A stretch of 64,000 bases of DNA from Nemertoderma westbladi (lineage: Eukaryota; Xenacoelomorpha; Nemertodermatida; Nemertodermatidae). The notes beneath the pieces were generated by a model, which was given only the letters and a program-made list of their open reading frames with translations, was not told where the DNA came from and ran no database searches. The stretch lies in NCBI GenBank assembly GCA_032718475.1, contig JAUCBJ010002723.1:1-64000 (forward strand), in the 5' to 3' direction. Below, piece by piece: positions 42,416-55,166 of the stretch (its first letter is position 1; each line of letters starts with the position of its first letter). The position numbers were made by a program, and so were the translations under genes.

Positions 42416-43917
42416 TGATTTAACTACATGGCTTGATCCATTATCTTCGAAGGAATATTTGTTGTCCCACATGGTTGATTTGGCGACACGTTTCTCCATA
42501 GCATCTATTGTATCAGATAAACTTCCTAAGACTATGGCTCAGGCTATATCTGCTACTTGGTTATCTCATTATGGTATACCAAAATCGGTTTTTTCAGATA
42601 ATGGTGGTGAGTTCGTCAATGATTTAATGGGGATTCTTGGAGAAAGGTTTGGCACAAAATTACTGACAACAGCTGCATATTCACCATTCTCGAATGGTTT
42701 TTGTGAACGTCACAATGGAGTGTTGAAACAAATTTTGACCAAAAGCAGACAAGAGAACATAAATGTTTCGGTGGATCTGTTAATCAGTTTTGCTCTCTTA
42801 GCTAAGAATTATTTAGCTAACCATAACGGTTTTTCACCTTATCAATGTGTTTTTGGAAGAAATCCATATATTCCATCTATTTTAAGTGCGACACCACCCA
42901 TGTTAAATGAAAGTGTAGGAAATTCACTTGTTAAGGATTTGTTAAATGCCATTCATGTAACAAGAACAGCATATATGGAGCCTGAGGCAAGTTCGAAATT
43001 AAAAAAAAGCGTTATCCTTGAGATTGTATGCATCGGGTGAACCATTTTTTTTCCAAAAGAAGACGTTTTCTACTGGAGAGATGGGTCGGGCAAACGAACT
43101 AAAGGTTGGCACGGTCCTGCAGTTGGTATTGGCTCTGACGGGCAGGTTATATTTGTATGCCATGGAGGCTCCATAGTTAAAGTTCATTCAACTCATCTAA
43201 GACGCTCGAATGAAGGGTCTGCTATTTCAAGGAATGATGTTAAGGTTGATAAAGAGGATAGTGTGTCAGATCCATCAATGTGTGATGATTCTTCCAAGTT
43301 TGTGGAAAAACCAAATTTTGATCAATCCCTTATATGCGACCTCTATAAAAGTGAAACATGTGAAGGCAGCTAATAAACTACTCCGCAAAGCAAAGTCACT
43401 AGAACCAGTAGAAATTTTGTGTAAACCTATTAATTTAAACAACTGTTTGATTGAAACATATGTTGATGCAGGTTTTGCAAACTTAGAAGATGTTCGTTCA
43501 CAAGCTGGATTTATAAACTTTATTACTGATAGTGGAGCTTCTGATCGCACTAATGTGCTTACATGGCATTCTAATCGCATTCAACGGGTTTGCCGGTCAA
43601 CGTTTGGGGCAGAGCTTTTGGCAGCCGGCTCAGGTGTAGATCATTCGATGTTTGTTAAATCGTTTCTAAAGGAATTACACATTGATGTAAAAACTGTCAA
43701 GCTATATACAGATAGTAAAGGTCTATATGATAACCTCCGTACAGTTATAAATGAACCTACTGAAAAGCGCTTGAAAGTTGAACTAGCAACTATTCGACAA
43801 TCCATGATGAATGATGGCGTTGAATTATACATTATTGAATCAAAACAAAATTTAGCTGATGTTTTAACAAAAGAACGCCATGGTTTTGAACTTATTGGTC
43901 ATATTATGCAGGAATAA
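42416..43917 (+). pseudogene. Ty1/copia-type element, copy B, larger deletion
   Basis: 42459-43040 is the integrase (same catalytic blocks as copy A, here without the TAG stop). A one-base change near 43012 shifts the tail. From 43210 the frame is 235 codons and jumps from the spacer region (FVEKPNFDQS-type DNA, 43300-43330) straight into ATSIKVKHVKAANKLLRKAK and then RNase H, ending at 43917. Compared with copy A, an additional stretch including TTKWVITEKVD and HQYRSLLGSLQW is deleted, but RNase H is uninterrupted, with YVDAGFANLEDVRSQAG, FGAELLAAGSG, LYTDSKGL and NLADVLTKERHG. The copy therefore defines the insertion site in copy A. Confidence 0.87.
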
Positions 43918-44058
43918 ATGAACTAAAACATCATTTATAAGAGAAAGGAGAAAGTAAAATTGGAAAAATAGTAAATGTTAAACAATCTAAATATTTTTAG
44001 TGATATTATGTTTATTAAAACTCGAGAAAGTTGTATTAATTAAGATACTTACCATATT

Positions 44059-44274
44059 ATGATTAGTTCCAGAAAGAAAAGAAAATATATCTAATGTTAG
44101 AGTTAACGGACAATAAAAGTCTTTTTAGTAGGCCTACAGTGTACCGGTGCTGGGTTGTAAGTCAGTCAGTTTGTTGGTTACGTGTTCGTATATTAGAAAT
44201 AGTGAATTGCTGAATTGTGTTTTATATTAATATATTATAACGGTGATATAAAAGATAAAGCCTGAAGTTAGGTT
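44059..44274. other. Short spacer, nothing recognised
   Basis: Unique AT-rich sequence between the copia tail and a LINE-A fragment. Confidence 0.5.
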
Positions 44275-44484
44275 CAACAGACCAGCCAGTGCATAATCTT
44301 GTACTTTGGCAGCCTCATGGAGTGAATAAGCATGGTGATGGACACTGGACAGCCCATGACTTTCTTGAGACGCATCTTAAAGGACACTGGCCTTGAAGAT
44401 GCGGATGATCTAGCAAATGTCATGGGTGATAGGGAGTTGTGGCGGTGCAATTTTGTCGATAAGCCGGCACAGCATTCTTAACCC
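44275..44484 (+). pseudogene. LINE-A 3' coding end
   Basis: Matches the last about 65 codons of LINE-A (VHNLVLWQPHG to KPAQHS, stop at 44479-44481), with a small duplication near 44335. It lacks the usual GCAGCTGCAATGCAGC 3' end; a 10-base-plus G-run (44497-44508) follows instead. Confidence 0.85.
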
Positions 44485-44508
44485 TATTAAACCCGGGGGG
44501 GGGGGGGG

Positions 44509-44869
44509 GTCAATATGACCCTTCCCCTGTGGTTTTTTTATTATAATTCTGAAACAAACGCAGTTGGGAATCTGAAATTTTATGACTTTTCCTAAAAATC
44601 TATTGTCTTCATGGTAGTGAAAACCGTTTTCAAAAATATTGGGTACTTTTCGAGTTATAGCACCATTTTTTAACCCTACTTTTGGCACTTTTTTTGAGAC
44701 GTTTTTTGAAAATTACATTTACATGGTTATTTATATAGTGCTTTATTATGCTCGGCATACTCAAAGCGCTTTTATTATCATTACCCCAGCATTATATTAA
44801 TATAATTATCATTATATCGCCCATATCATTATCATTTCATTAAATATGAATTGTAACATCTCTATTTTT
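44509..44869. other. AT-rich spacer, nothing recognised
   Basis: No gene or repeat unit seen. Confidence 0.5.
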
Positions 44870-45660
44870 GATTTACACCGGTTTTTTGGTGTTAGAAATT
44901 GGATGGAATTCATATAAATTGATTTAGAAATTTCAAACTTGTTTTTTTCGATGGGTGCCAAATTTTGAAATAAGTCAATTTTGTAAATTGATTGTTTGAA
45001 ACTTGTTTTTTACGCAATTGGGGTTTTTTGGGGTTCTGGATTCGATGAAATATATACGAGTTGCACCAAGCGTATCAAACTTGTATTTTTCGGTGCTGTG
45101 TGCAAATTTTGGTGTTAGCACGAAATTTTGAAAATCCATTCAATATATAAAATTGCTTGTGACAATTTATTTCTTGCGTTTTAGAGGTTTATGGCTGTTC
45201 TGAATTCAATGGAAAATATAATTATCGAACTAGACATCTCAAACTTGTATTTTTCGGATGTGGGTGAAAAATGTGGTGCTAGCACCAAATTTTGAAAACC
45301 ATCAAATATATCAATTGATTGTGTCACCTTGTTTCTTGCGTTATACGGGTTTGTGATGGTTCTGAATTCAATGGAATCAGTAAAAATTTCATAAGAGTTC
45401 TCAAACTTGTATTTTTCGCTGGTGGGTGAAAATTGTTGTGCCAGCACCAAATTTTGGAAAATATGCAAATTGATAAGTAGATAGTATCACCTTGTTTCTT
45501 GCGTTATACGGGTTTATGAGGGTCCTGAATCCGATGGAATCAATAAAAACAGCACTGGACATCGCAAACTTTTTGGTGATGGGTACAAAATTTGGTGCTA
45601 GCACCAAAATTTGCCAAATTACGCCGAAAAATACAAGTAGCAATGATCTGGCATATTAGA
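44870..45660 (-). repeat. Satellite-like array, about 160-bp units
   Basis: About five diverged units, each with a TTGTTTCTTGCGTTATACGGGTTT-type start, then TTCTGAATTCAATGG, TCAAACTTGTATTTTTCG, GGTGGGTGAAAA and a GTGCTAGCACCAAATTTTG palindrome-containing end. The TTTTAGAGGTTT...TTCTGAATTCAATGG part resembles the TTTTAGAGGGTGCTGATTCG part of the array at 12.6-13.25 kb. Confidence 0.75.
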
Positions 45661-46007
45661 AATTTATTCCATTAGAATCAGCGCCCTCGAAAACCTGAAA
45701 ATGTGAATTTATAGCATCGTATAAGTGAATTAAAAATTTTGTGTTCTAACTGAAAAGTGCTGGTTACTTGTTTTTTTCATTTTTTTCCTACGCAGAGAGG
45801 ACTAAACAGCCATTTATAGTAATCATATCATTTTTAAATATTTTCCAATCTATTTTGCGCCCCTGAAAGCCTGTACTGAAAAATAACTGGCCGAAAATGT
45901 AACTTTCAAATTTTGTGAAAATTGTGCACTACTTGTAATTTTGGTGCTGCAATATAACCACCCCAGTACATTTTTTCGAAATTTTTTTTTTCGGTCGGAT
46001 CCAGACG

Positions 46008-46055
46008 TTAAAAATGCCGCTGCAATGCAGCATGCTGATCCTAGTAGTAGTAGTA
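46008..46055 (+). repeat. Isolated LINE-A 3' terminus with (TAG)n tail
   Basis: Only the last about 45 bases, AATGCCGCTGCAATGCAGCA then TGCTGATCCTAG(TAG)n. It sits directly before a Penelope-type segment. Confidence 0.8.
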
Positions 46056-46530
46056 TCTAACGGACTGTTGGGCGGTAGGGTACCCTGAAGAGGTTCTAGT
46101 GTCGATACGGGGGGAAACATTGGAGGGGGAAGGGTTACCCCGGGGGAACCGGGGGGAAAAGTATGTGTTTTCCTTCCCGTTGATGGGCGAGTGGGGGGCG
46201 TCATGAAGCCAGTGGTGTCGAAGTTCAAGAATGCTTTCGATCAATGGGGATTATCTGTAGGGATATCGACGAAGAGTGGGTTAAACTTAGAAAAAATACT
46301 GGTGAGGAAGAGGGATCGAACAGATTGGAGGGGAACAGACTGCGGGGTAGGCCTCGGTGTTTGACTTGTTCATGGATTTTAGATAGAGGGGGCATGCCAA
46401 GGGATAAGGTTACGGGTGCGTTTGATTGTTCTACAAGTAATATACTTTATTTTATTTCCTGTAAAGTGCACCCGGACGCATATTACATTGCACAGTGAGC
46501 CAAAGCGCATGATTCACTGGGCCAGGTTTT
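46056..46530 (+). pseudogene. Penelope-like C-terminal region (Cys motif and GIY-YIG start)
   Basis: From about 46244 the plus strand reads NRLRGRPRCLTCSWILDRGG then KVTGAFDCSTSNILYFISC and PDAYYIAQ before a stop. CxxC followed by (G/A)-x-F-x-C-x-(S/T)-S-N-(I/V)-(L/V)-Y-x-I-x-C and a Y-I-G/A-Q segment is the linker and beginning of the GIY-YIG nuclease of Penelope-like elements. The catalytic Gly of YIG is Ala here. The second half of the nuclease is lost where the transposon-like gene begins (about 46530). The identical FDCSTSNILYFISC segment occurs at 39671-39770. The preceding 46056-46243 is G-rich with no clear domain. Confidence 0.65.
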
Positions 46531-48323
46531 CTATGAGCCAGTGAAGGTGAACAATTGACAGATGTTACAGCTTTAAAAATATTTATACAGATATTCCTGT
46601 TCAGAACTAAGATTGGAGTAGTTTTCCAGTGCAGGTAATGTTGGCCCATCTATAGAGGAAAATGAAACAAGTGCAAGCTCATGGCTGTTATGCAGTTGTT
46701 TTCCTATTGGGCCTGTAAAAGACTTTGGGCTGGAAGTTACTCCATCAACGTATGTGATGACATGCCGCAGTGGTAATTCATTTAGGTGAAGCAGACATAC
46801 AAACCAGCAAACTGGTCTTTTGAATATGCACTTCTCTAATAATCGTATAACACCCCCTTATGACCAGTATTAACTACTGTACCATCACAACCGCAACAGA
46901 CAATATTATCAGTGCTAATATTGAGTGAAGTGAAGAAACTATTAATAGATTGAACTATGTCTGCCACCTTTTCAGATATTGGAATTGGGTCCAAGAAAGT
47001 TTAAGCCGGGTTCCTCTATTAATGATACATGGCATTCATTTCCTTCCTTCGGATGATATTTCCAGTTGTGTCAGTCTTTCCATCAAAACATAAACCACGC
47101 ATGTTTTCGACATTAGCACTACGTTGCATATCCTCCCTTGTCTTGACGACGAAGGTTATTTCTGGCAATTATTAACTCCCTTTCATCCTTATTGATAAGT
47201 CCAACATCTCCAAGAACAGCTGATGCAATTGCTGCACCGCTGTAGTCAGAAACATCATACCTGTAATCAACGTGGGTACAAGGGAATGGATAATTCGTAC
47301 TGTATTTTAATTCGTACTGAAAATTCGTACTGTATTTTAATAAAGTATGTGTTGATATAAAAATAACATTACTACAGTAGTTTCATATTGACATTTATAT
47401 ATTATACACTGATGCAAATCCCACACACACAGCCGTAATGGTTCCAGCCCCCATACTAATATAGATTAAAGGAAAGGTGCAGTTTACAGAGACATGTAAT
47501 GTAATTGTACCACGATATTTAAACCATAAAATATTTAATTAGTAACCTATCACATTCTCCAGCCAGTGCCGAAATCTGAGTTCTCATCTGCTTTTCCTGA
47601 GCAGGTAATTCATATCAAAATCATCATCACTTTCAACAATTCTGGATCCACCTTGCCATCCCACTTCACTGTCAGAATCGGCCTCGAATTAATCACAAAC
47701 TTGATCACCAACAGTGGAAACTTCTGATACAGGTCGCTTCTTAGTTGTACTGCAAACCTTTTTCTCCCTTTCTATTTTTCTTTCCAACCGAGCTGTTGTT
47801 TCCTCGTCAATAGGACCAATCACCATTTGTCGACAAGTTCGTTGGTCTTGAAGAAATCTACATTCAATAACTGGAACACTTTTACTCTTATCACAAATAC
47901 AGTTATCCGAACACCGGCAGGATGTTATATCGAAAATAAGTTTGGCACTTAGCTTAAAATCAGTCAACATTGAACTTCCTGCACTAGAATTTATACTGTA
48001 CGTTTCAGCAGATTTTGGCATCTGTTATATTATTTTCCAATCTTTTGAATTATTTTTTTGAAGTTCATTGTTGGTATAGACGCACGATCCCAAATTTCAA
48101 CAAGTTTGGTAGCAACCAAACGAGAAATTTCCGTAGTTTTAGGTTGCCTTGCAGTACCAGCTTTCTCCTCTCTCCGGTTTAACAAAAAGGAACTGAGGAC
48201 ATCCTTATAGGTTGGAAGAACATTACGAGATGAATTCCAAACACATAGGGCATATACCGCGTGTCGGATGGTGACCAGCAACAGAGATTGTACTGGAGTT
48301 TGTCGAGTTGCTTTGTGTTTCAT
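46531..48323 (-). pseudogene. DNA-transposon-like gene (NTGHKGGVIRLLE family), copy 2, longer
   Basis: About 98% identical by eye to copy 1 over 46407-48100, and extends further at its 5' end: 48323-48030 encodes MKHKATRQTPVQSLLLVTIR ... RLVATKLVEIWDRASIPTMN, the start of the protein absent from copy 1. 48021-47689 gives the GPIDEETTARL part, and the NTGH/LLHLNELPLRH part lies at about 46990-46570 with an extra one-base deletion in the CCCCCT run at 46854. Single-base differences between the copies show that both have aged since duplication. Several stops and frame breaks make it a relic. See copy 1 for the family description. Confidence 0.6.
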
Positions 48324-48526
48324 TTTCCTCCATAGTTCAGGTATACAACTACAGTAAGTATCGTATTTATATTGGATGATGAGTACAAATCGTAATGGTA
48401 AGTAATATTCTTGACTGTACTACTGTGCTTATGCGTACTGTAGCCTAGTACATCGAACGTCATACAGTATCTATCTGACAAATAGAGGAGTTGTTATTGT
48501 TATAGTAGTTTTGTATATAGTATATA

Positions 48527-49067
48527 GGCTTTCCAGGATTTGGAAGTCACCGAGAATTAATCTGAAACTTAAGGTCCGATTATTTAGAGCAGCAGTAGTT
48601 CCAGTACTCCTCTACGGGAGTCCTTGCTGGGCTCTAACTGCTGAGGACACCAAATCTCTGGATGGTACATTCACAAGAATGCTAAGCCGGGTTCATTGTG
48701 TCAAGTACAATGCACACATCTCGAACCAGACACTATATAACATTGGAGGTGTCTCATTGGTTCCCCCAAGCTTGACACTAGAACGAAATCGCCTCCGCTT
48801 TGAGGACATTGCTTTCGCTGTGAGGACCAACCAGTGCATAATCTTGTACTTTGGCAGCCTCATGGAGTGAATAAGCATGGTGGACAGCCCATGACTTTCT
48901 TGAGACGCATCTTAAAGGACACTGGCCTTGAAGATGCGGATGATCTAGCAAATGTCATGGGTGATAGGGAGTTGTGGTGGTGCAATTTTGTTGACAAGCC
49001 GGCACAGCATTCTTAAAAATGCAGCTGCAATGCAGCATGGCGATCCTAGTAGTAGTAGTAGCAATTT
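48527..49067 (+). pseudogene. LINE-A, 5'-truncated copy with tail
   Basis: Begins at the RLSRIWKSPRIN codon region, keeps LLYGSPCWALTAEDT and the end KPAQHS (stop 49014-49016), then GCAGCTGCAATGCAGCATGG and (TAG)n to about 49062. A small deletion near 48805 shifts the frame at the AGHCFRRED block. Confidence 0.92.
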
Positions 49068-49590
49068 CCAATCAGAAGCTTATTTACTATGTTTGTACTA
49101 TCTGTTTAGTAGTAGTAGTGTGGCAGTAGGCCTACCAGACTGCCAGAATACAAAGTAAGTGGTGGTGGTAGGGTAGGGTTGCCTACCAGGACCAGTACTG
49201 GCATGTAATCTTTCTTGTCAGCTGTCCCGTCACCTAAGTGTAGTGTACATGTACAGTACAGCCTACAGTAGTCAGCAGCAGGCTGTAGTCCTGAGGCCTC
49301 CACTCTGCTCTACCTTGCTTGATTATCAGGTTATACAGTTATAGCAGGCCTATGTCCGTATGTCCTGACTGCCTGATGTCAGTTATAGGTCGTAGGGCCT
49401 GGTATATTTCTGTATTTTAGCTACCGTACGCATACATATGGTTGGAGAGTGAGTAATCCCCAATCCATCCATCCTCCAAAGCCAGGTCGTCCCAAAAGGT
49501 TCCAGAAAGGGTCACCAACGAATTGCATGAAGTTTTTACTGACATTAATCCATGTGACTATATGTGAGGAAGCTATATGGAAGTTATTCT
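49068..49590. other. Spacer, nothing recognised
   Basis: Unique sequence with GTA/CTAC-rich short repeats; no gene seen. Confidence 0.5.
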
Positions 49591-49619
49591 ACACAGATGG
49601 GTGATTAATAGAATTAGCT

Positions 49620-49800
49620 GGGCAACACGTCCTCACCGTTATAGACGTTGCATTGTCGTCTGGTGGACCAGATGCTATTGTGGAATCTATTTACAGTGTG
49701 ATGAAAACTCAAACTCAGCAACGTGGACAATTACATGGCACCTTAGAGGATAGAACGATTATAGATTGGGTGATACCCCGATACCCAATGCTATAATTGT
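49620..49800 (+). pseudogene. Fragment with SGGPDAIVESIYSVMK motif
   Basis: The plus strand reads GQHVLTVIDVALSSGGPDAI then VESIYSVMKTQTQQRGQLHG and ends near WVIPRYPM. The (G/S)-(S/G)-P/E-(E/D)-A-x-x-E-S-x-Y-S-V-M-K pattern occurs in uncharacterised multicopy invertebrate proteins. About 55 codons remain, not enough to name it. Confidence 0.35.
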
Positions 49801-49934
49801 TCCTTACACCATTAAGCACACCGCTAAGCTGTATCTTAGTGGTGATATACGGATAAAGGTTAAAAGTTGGGTTTTTACAGAAGCCCAGAAGGGCCATGTT
49901 GTGCACACACAAAATCTTAGAAATTATTGCATAT

Positions 49935-50125
49935 TTTTTGAAATGGTGATTTCTTGTGTGTGTGCAACAGAATATTTCTTATGTGCGCGCGACAAACTAC
50001 TTATGTTGTGTGTGTGTGTGAAATTTGAGGGAAATTTGAAATGGTGATTTCTTGTGTGTGTGCAACAGAATATTTCTTATGTGCGCGCGACAAACCACTT
50101 GGGGTTTGTGTGAAATTGGAGGGAA
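49935..50125 (+). repeat. Tandem direct repeat, about 97-bp unit, two copies
   Basis: GAAATGGTGATTTCTTGTGT through CAGAATATTTCTTATGTGCG and CGCGACAAAC to GAGGGAAATTTGAAATGGTG occurs twice in a row, with a partial third start near 50130. Confidence 0.85.
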
Positions 50126-50376
50126 ATTTGAAATGGTGATTTCTGAACTTGAAATGGCGACAAATAAATAGAACAACAAACTTTGGTTATGTTTGGAAAA
50201 CGGTTAGGAATTCAAAATTGGAGGGTAATTCAAAAAAGGCCACAGCTAACACATACGCTATTACATGCACAACTAACTCACTACATGCAGAATGTTATTA
50301 TTATTGTTTTGTATTCCATAGACTGCTACTGCAGTCTTTAGGAATACAGTAGGCACAATGCCTACTATATATAATA

Positions 50377-51219
50377 AGTACCTAACTGATCTAGACTTTG
50401 CTGATGACTTAGGAGTACTCTCAGAATCACTAGAGGGAGCCCAACGGCTCCTCAGCTCATTAGAACATGCTGCTTCTAGTCTTGGTCTTTTTATTAACTC
50501 CAGAAAGACCAAAATTTTGACAGTTAACTTTGAAAGTCCTCAGCAAGTCTCTGAGCGGATGAGCATAAGCTCAAAATATGGTATGCTTGAGCATGTGGAT
50601 GACTTCTGTTACCTGGGATCATGGAAGTTAGGTGAGGGAGGACCTTTGAATACGTAAGGGAAAGGCATGGGCAGCCTTGAATAGGCTTTCCAGGATTTGG
50701 AAGTCACCGATAATTAATCGGAAACTTAAGGTCCGATTATTTAGAGCAGCAGTAGATCCAGTACTCCTCTATGGGAGTCCATGCTGGGCTCTAACTGCTG
50801 AGGACACCAAATCTCTGGATGGCACATTCACAAGAATGCTACGCCGGGTTCATTGTGTCAAGTACAATGCACACATCTCCAACCAGACACTATATAACAT
50901 TGGAGGCGTCTCATTGGTTCCCCCAAGCTTGACACTAGAACAAAATCGCCTCCGCTTTGCAGGACATTGCTTTCGCCGTGAGGACCAGCCAGTGCATAAT
51001 CTTGTACTTTGGCAGCCTCATGGAGTGAATAAGCATGGTGGACAGCCCATGACTTTCTTGAGACGCATCTTAAAGGACACTGGCCTTGAAGATGCGGATG
51101 ATCTAGCAAATGTCATGGGTGATAGGGAGTTGTGGCGGTGCAATTTTGAAGATAAGCCGGCACAGCATTCTTAAAAATGCAGCTGCAATGCAGCATGCCG
51201 ATCCTAGTAGTAGTAGTAG
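50377..51219 (+). pseudogene. LINE-A, 5'-truncated copy from the FADD motif
   Basis: Starts at the YLTDLDFADDLGVLSE codons and continues in frame to about 50630, where a deletion and substitution (GSWKLGEGGPL instead of GSWIRKSGEDLR) shifts the frame; it resumes at 50677 with NRLSRIWKSP and runs to the stop at 51172-51174. The usual GCAGCTGCAATGCAGCATGC end and (TAG)n tail close it at about 51219. It ends about 125 bases before the DUF6589-like gene. Confidence 0.93.
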
Positions 51220-51343
51220 TCTACTTGTAACCAGTTTCTGGGTTTGTGTGATTAGGCAGACCAGAATTAGATTTTTAACGGCAATTTTAAGCAGCTGGAT
51301 TGTACTGGTATAATTTATTATTTTTATTATTTATAATTTACAA

Positions 51344-54300
51344 ATGGATATTCAAAGCCACGCTAAAGGCAAATTTACTGTTGTGGGTTGCCAGTGTAAA
51401 ATCCATTGCTACAATAAATGGGAAGATGTTGATTACAAACTATTGAATATTTCTAGTTCAAAACGCGTTTCCAAAACTAATATTGAATGCTTGTTTTAAC
51501 GGATTTTAATTTGCGAAACAACTCGACGCCGTGGTCAAATATGTACACGTTGTATTTCCCAAGCTGACTTCCTAAGAAATCTACGTTCTGGCATTGATGA
51601 TTTACCAACCTTATACAACCCTCACTCCAAGACTTCTGCAGATTCTTCTGAGCCAACTTCTACAGCTGCCTCTGACAAACCTGGATTTCATTCAAAGGGA
51701 ACCCAGTGCAATTTTTTAGGGAATGATGTATCAGTTCAAACAGAAATCGAGAATGAAATACAGAGTAGTACCGTTAACACACCAGTTGGAGATAAAGTTG
51801 ATGCTGGTGCAGGTCAGTTGATGATGGTAGAGTATGTTTGCAGTCTTCTGGACAGGGACATGTTATCCGAAGGTGAAAAAATCGAATCTCCCACTCTCTC
51901 TCAGAAAACGTACGGACAGGACTAAAAATCGTTTCAAAAACCCTTTGTAAAGAACAAGACTTCTCTGTTCAAAGGATGGTGAATGGTTGTGAGCTAGAAG
52001 AACAAGAGATAAAAACAAACTGTTCTGAGTTGTTAACATTTATAAAAGTGCTTACTAACTATCCATCAAATCCATCACCATTAAAGCATAAAGCTTTTTG
52101 TAATATTTTGTCACAGATGTTGTATATTTCTAATTCAAGATATGTATCTGAGCATCAACTTCCATCTGCATTAATTAATATCTTATTGTGTCACAAACAG
52201 TTTTGTTAACTGTAAACTGAATGCTTTTGGGAATCCATGTGGCAGTTATTCTACAATTCGTACAGTTATAAATACACTAGCTATGAAGCACCCCAAAGTA
52301 ATAAATAGTGATTATGTGGAACACTTTGATAATTCCCAGGTAATTTCTAAAACTTAATCGTTCACGATTGGGCTCTGGAAAGGGTGCAAGTGTTACATGC
52401 AATCGATTTATATTGACCATAGATGCATCACTGAACTTGCAACGAGATCCAGCAATGGCACCACTTGAATGGCGGAATACTATTCCATATACTAAATTAG
52501 CTGAAACGGATGATAACTTGAAAATTGTCCTTGACAAAGCCCGTGATAACATAGTACAAATTTATTTGGACAAGGTAGCCGGTGAGAATTTGAGTCATGG
52601 TGGGGTCGACTATATAGATGAAAATTTATTGTCTTATTCTTTTACTGCCCAGAAAGTATGTAAACATTGTAATCTAACCTTTGAAAAAACTCGAAGAAAG
52701 TGCACTAACTGTACTAAAACATTGTCTATATCTTCACAGCAGTTTAAAGAAGGCAATTTCTTCTCAATGGATTACTTGGCTGATAGACTAAGGGGATCCA
52801 TTGAATGTAATATCTCTACGGTTACTGAGGACTCCATAAGACCACCAGTTATGACAAACCCAAACAGTTACCAATCAATTGCTGATATCCTTGCAGTTGT
52901 TAAGTCAGATATGGGGGATCGTAGTTGGACTGCTTGTTGTGTTGATGGACTTATTTACGTTCTTATAGCCCGTTTAATTCATTCCAACACTGAGTTGTAC
53001 CCCTGGCTTGTTCCCATAGTGGCAATTGGACATTATGAGATAAATTCTCATAGGCTATTGCGTCAATTCTCATGGAACATCTTTTTTGTAGAACTCTGTA
53101 AGCTTTTGGGGTATAAGTCACCTGCAGCACTTGCATTTGCCAAACGTGGGAGCAACCATCATAAGACTATGGATGTTTATTTCCAAATATTTGATGCCAT
53201 CCTCATGGAAATCTTAACAACCTATGTTAAGAATAGTGTAGTCAATCAAGCTATAAGTGTGTCTGGACTATATCAGAATGTTGAGCACCAGGATGATGTA
53301 ACTTATAAAATGCTATTTCAACTAATACTTGGTCCATTTATTGACCTCATTATATTTCGCCTTGCTACTCGCATTCAACCTGTTGAAAATCTGATACTGT
53401 CATCTAGGAGGCACTTTGCCAAAATGTGGCATACAATACCCGGTCATCCAAATTACAAATTCATAGAATCATTTGACTTCCTCCAGTATGTTATGCAGCC
53501 CGAAAAACTCCGCAAGTGGGTCCAAAGCCATTCTAGTGTCGCTCAGCGCAACTCTAATCATGCTCAAGGTGAGTGATATCATATTAATGCAAGGCACATA
53601 AATGGAAATAAATTATTTAGTAAATTATAATATTTATTATTGTAATTAATTTTGTTATAATAAATTGTTATTAGTAAGCATTTCTATACAGTGTTATCCA
53701 AGGCAAGGACAGACATAATTTTCACGGGAGGGGGGGGGGGGGGGGGGGGGGCTGTCCATGCCCACCAAAATACAACCGAAAACCGGACAGACAAGCAGAC
53801 AGTTTGAAAGCATGCAAATGTGAAAACTGATATCGGAAATGAAATATCCAAAGGTAGGCTTATATTTTTCAATTTTTTAATTATAGGCATTGACTTTATT
53901 GGAGAAGAATCTATAAAGCGTGTTAAGTCACTATTGCCTAGTAACCCTTCACCTCAAAACTGGTTGCAGGCATGCCAGAGTGCCGATCAGGTCTCATTAT
54001 TACGTTCATGGGTATATAATCAAACTTCCATAAATCAAACTTCTGTGCCACGCAACAACGATCCAATGAAAAAGGAGAAAACTCTTATAAGAATGTTCTT
54101 ACGAGACTGCAAATACTGCCAGGCAACTGGAAGAAGAGAACTCGTAAATATAACTGGCCACAAACTGGATGAGAGTTTAAACGATTTATACGAAATTGGT
54201 AGGTATAACATGGCACATTATGAAGAATCTCTTGCCAATAACCTGCAATTTAACATTGAGGAGCAATTTGTCTATGTACTGCCTGAGGATCGTTCTAATG

Positions 54301-54365
54301 CAGAAAGTTCATCAAAACTGACAGTGGAGCAGCTCCGTTCTAGAATCACTGAACTTATAGATTAG
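51344..54365 (+). pseudogene. DUF6589-like transposon-associated protein gene with intron
   Basis: Plus-strand coding pieces follow in order. From ATG 51344: Cys-rich GCQCKIHCYNKW, one TAA (51497), then GQICTRC and a Ser/Thr-rich linker to 51923. Next, frame 51930-52207 (LKIVSKTLCKEQDFSVQRMV ...), then CGSYSTIRTVINTLA and FDNSQVISKT (52208-52350), then the long frame from about 52350 to 53568 with CKHCNLTF-CTNCTK (four-Cys zinc site, about 52660-52720) and YELYPW-like and FIDLIIFRLATRIQ blocks. A GTGAGT donor at 53569 and TTATAG acceptor at 53886 remove a 318-bp intron in phase; the last exon ends at 54365 after CKYCQATGRRELV. The small-Cys N-terminus, FDNxQV motif and distribution recall DUF6589 proteins, multicopy in cnidarians and lancelets. 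At least three frame breaks suggest inactivation. Function unknown. Confidence 0.5.
53730..53751 (+). repeat. Poly-G run inside an intron
   Basis: About 22 G with one A near the start, within the intron 53569-53886. Confidence 0.9.
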
Positions 54366-55158
54366 GAGGAGCTAAGTGGCTACAATGAGCTTTTAGTAGT
54401 TGCCAAGAGAAAGGGCGAACTAATTGATTTATATACAATGTTGTTGAGGCTGCTGGATATTAATGATAAATAGGTGAAGCATAGTTATAGCCATTAATTG
54501 AAATATTAATTATTATTTTTATTCCAAAATTTTAATAGCATGTTGTTATAAAGCACATTATAACTCTAAGTGGTCAATTCTCAATTATTATAAGTAAATT
54601 AGTAAGACTATATTAGCAGGCCTAACTTTTGCCTGCCTTGTTGAGTTGTTGTCTAGAGTCCAATGTTTGTAAATTCAGTAACATATTTTATTCAACAAAC
54701 AATGTTAATTATTAGGATAAAGAAATACACATTCTAGATTGCTAGGATAAGGTGAAAGAAATGATAGTGATGAAATGTATAAAATGAAACCATATTATGC
54801 ATATCTGCAGAGCCTATAAGGGGATATGAGAAATAAAAAAATTCTAAAAATATATTTTAATTTCTAAAAAAATAAAAAAAGTGTTATGTCTATTGGACAT
54901 GAAAGTAATTAAATAGACAAAAAGTCATGCAGATTCGTAAATACGTACAAAAACGTCAAAAACGGACATAAAATAACTTCCTTTTAATATATAATATTAA
55001 TTTGAATTTCCATCCACTCTAACCGAACTACGTATTTAAAATTTGAATCTTTCATGTCCCCTTAGGCAGGGAGGCTCCTTACATACCGGTATTATATAAC
55101 TGAGATTAAAAGATAAAAAGTATCTGCACAGGTGATTGCAGTAAAATGGTAAACAATA
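54366..55158. other. AT-rich spacer, nothing recognised
   Basis: Follows the DUF6589-like gene. After the TAG at 54363, a stretch to about 54470 in another frame (SGYNELLVVAKRKGELIDLY) may be the former C-terminus. Confidence 0.5.
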
Positions 55159-55166
55159 TTTACTGT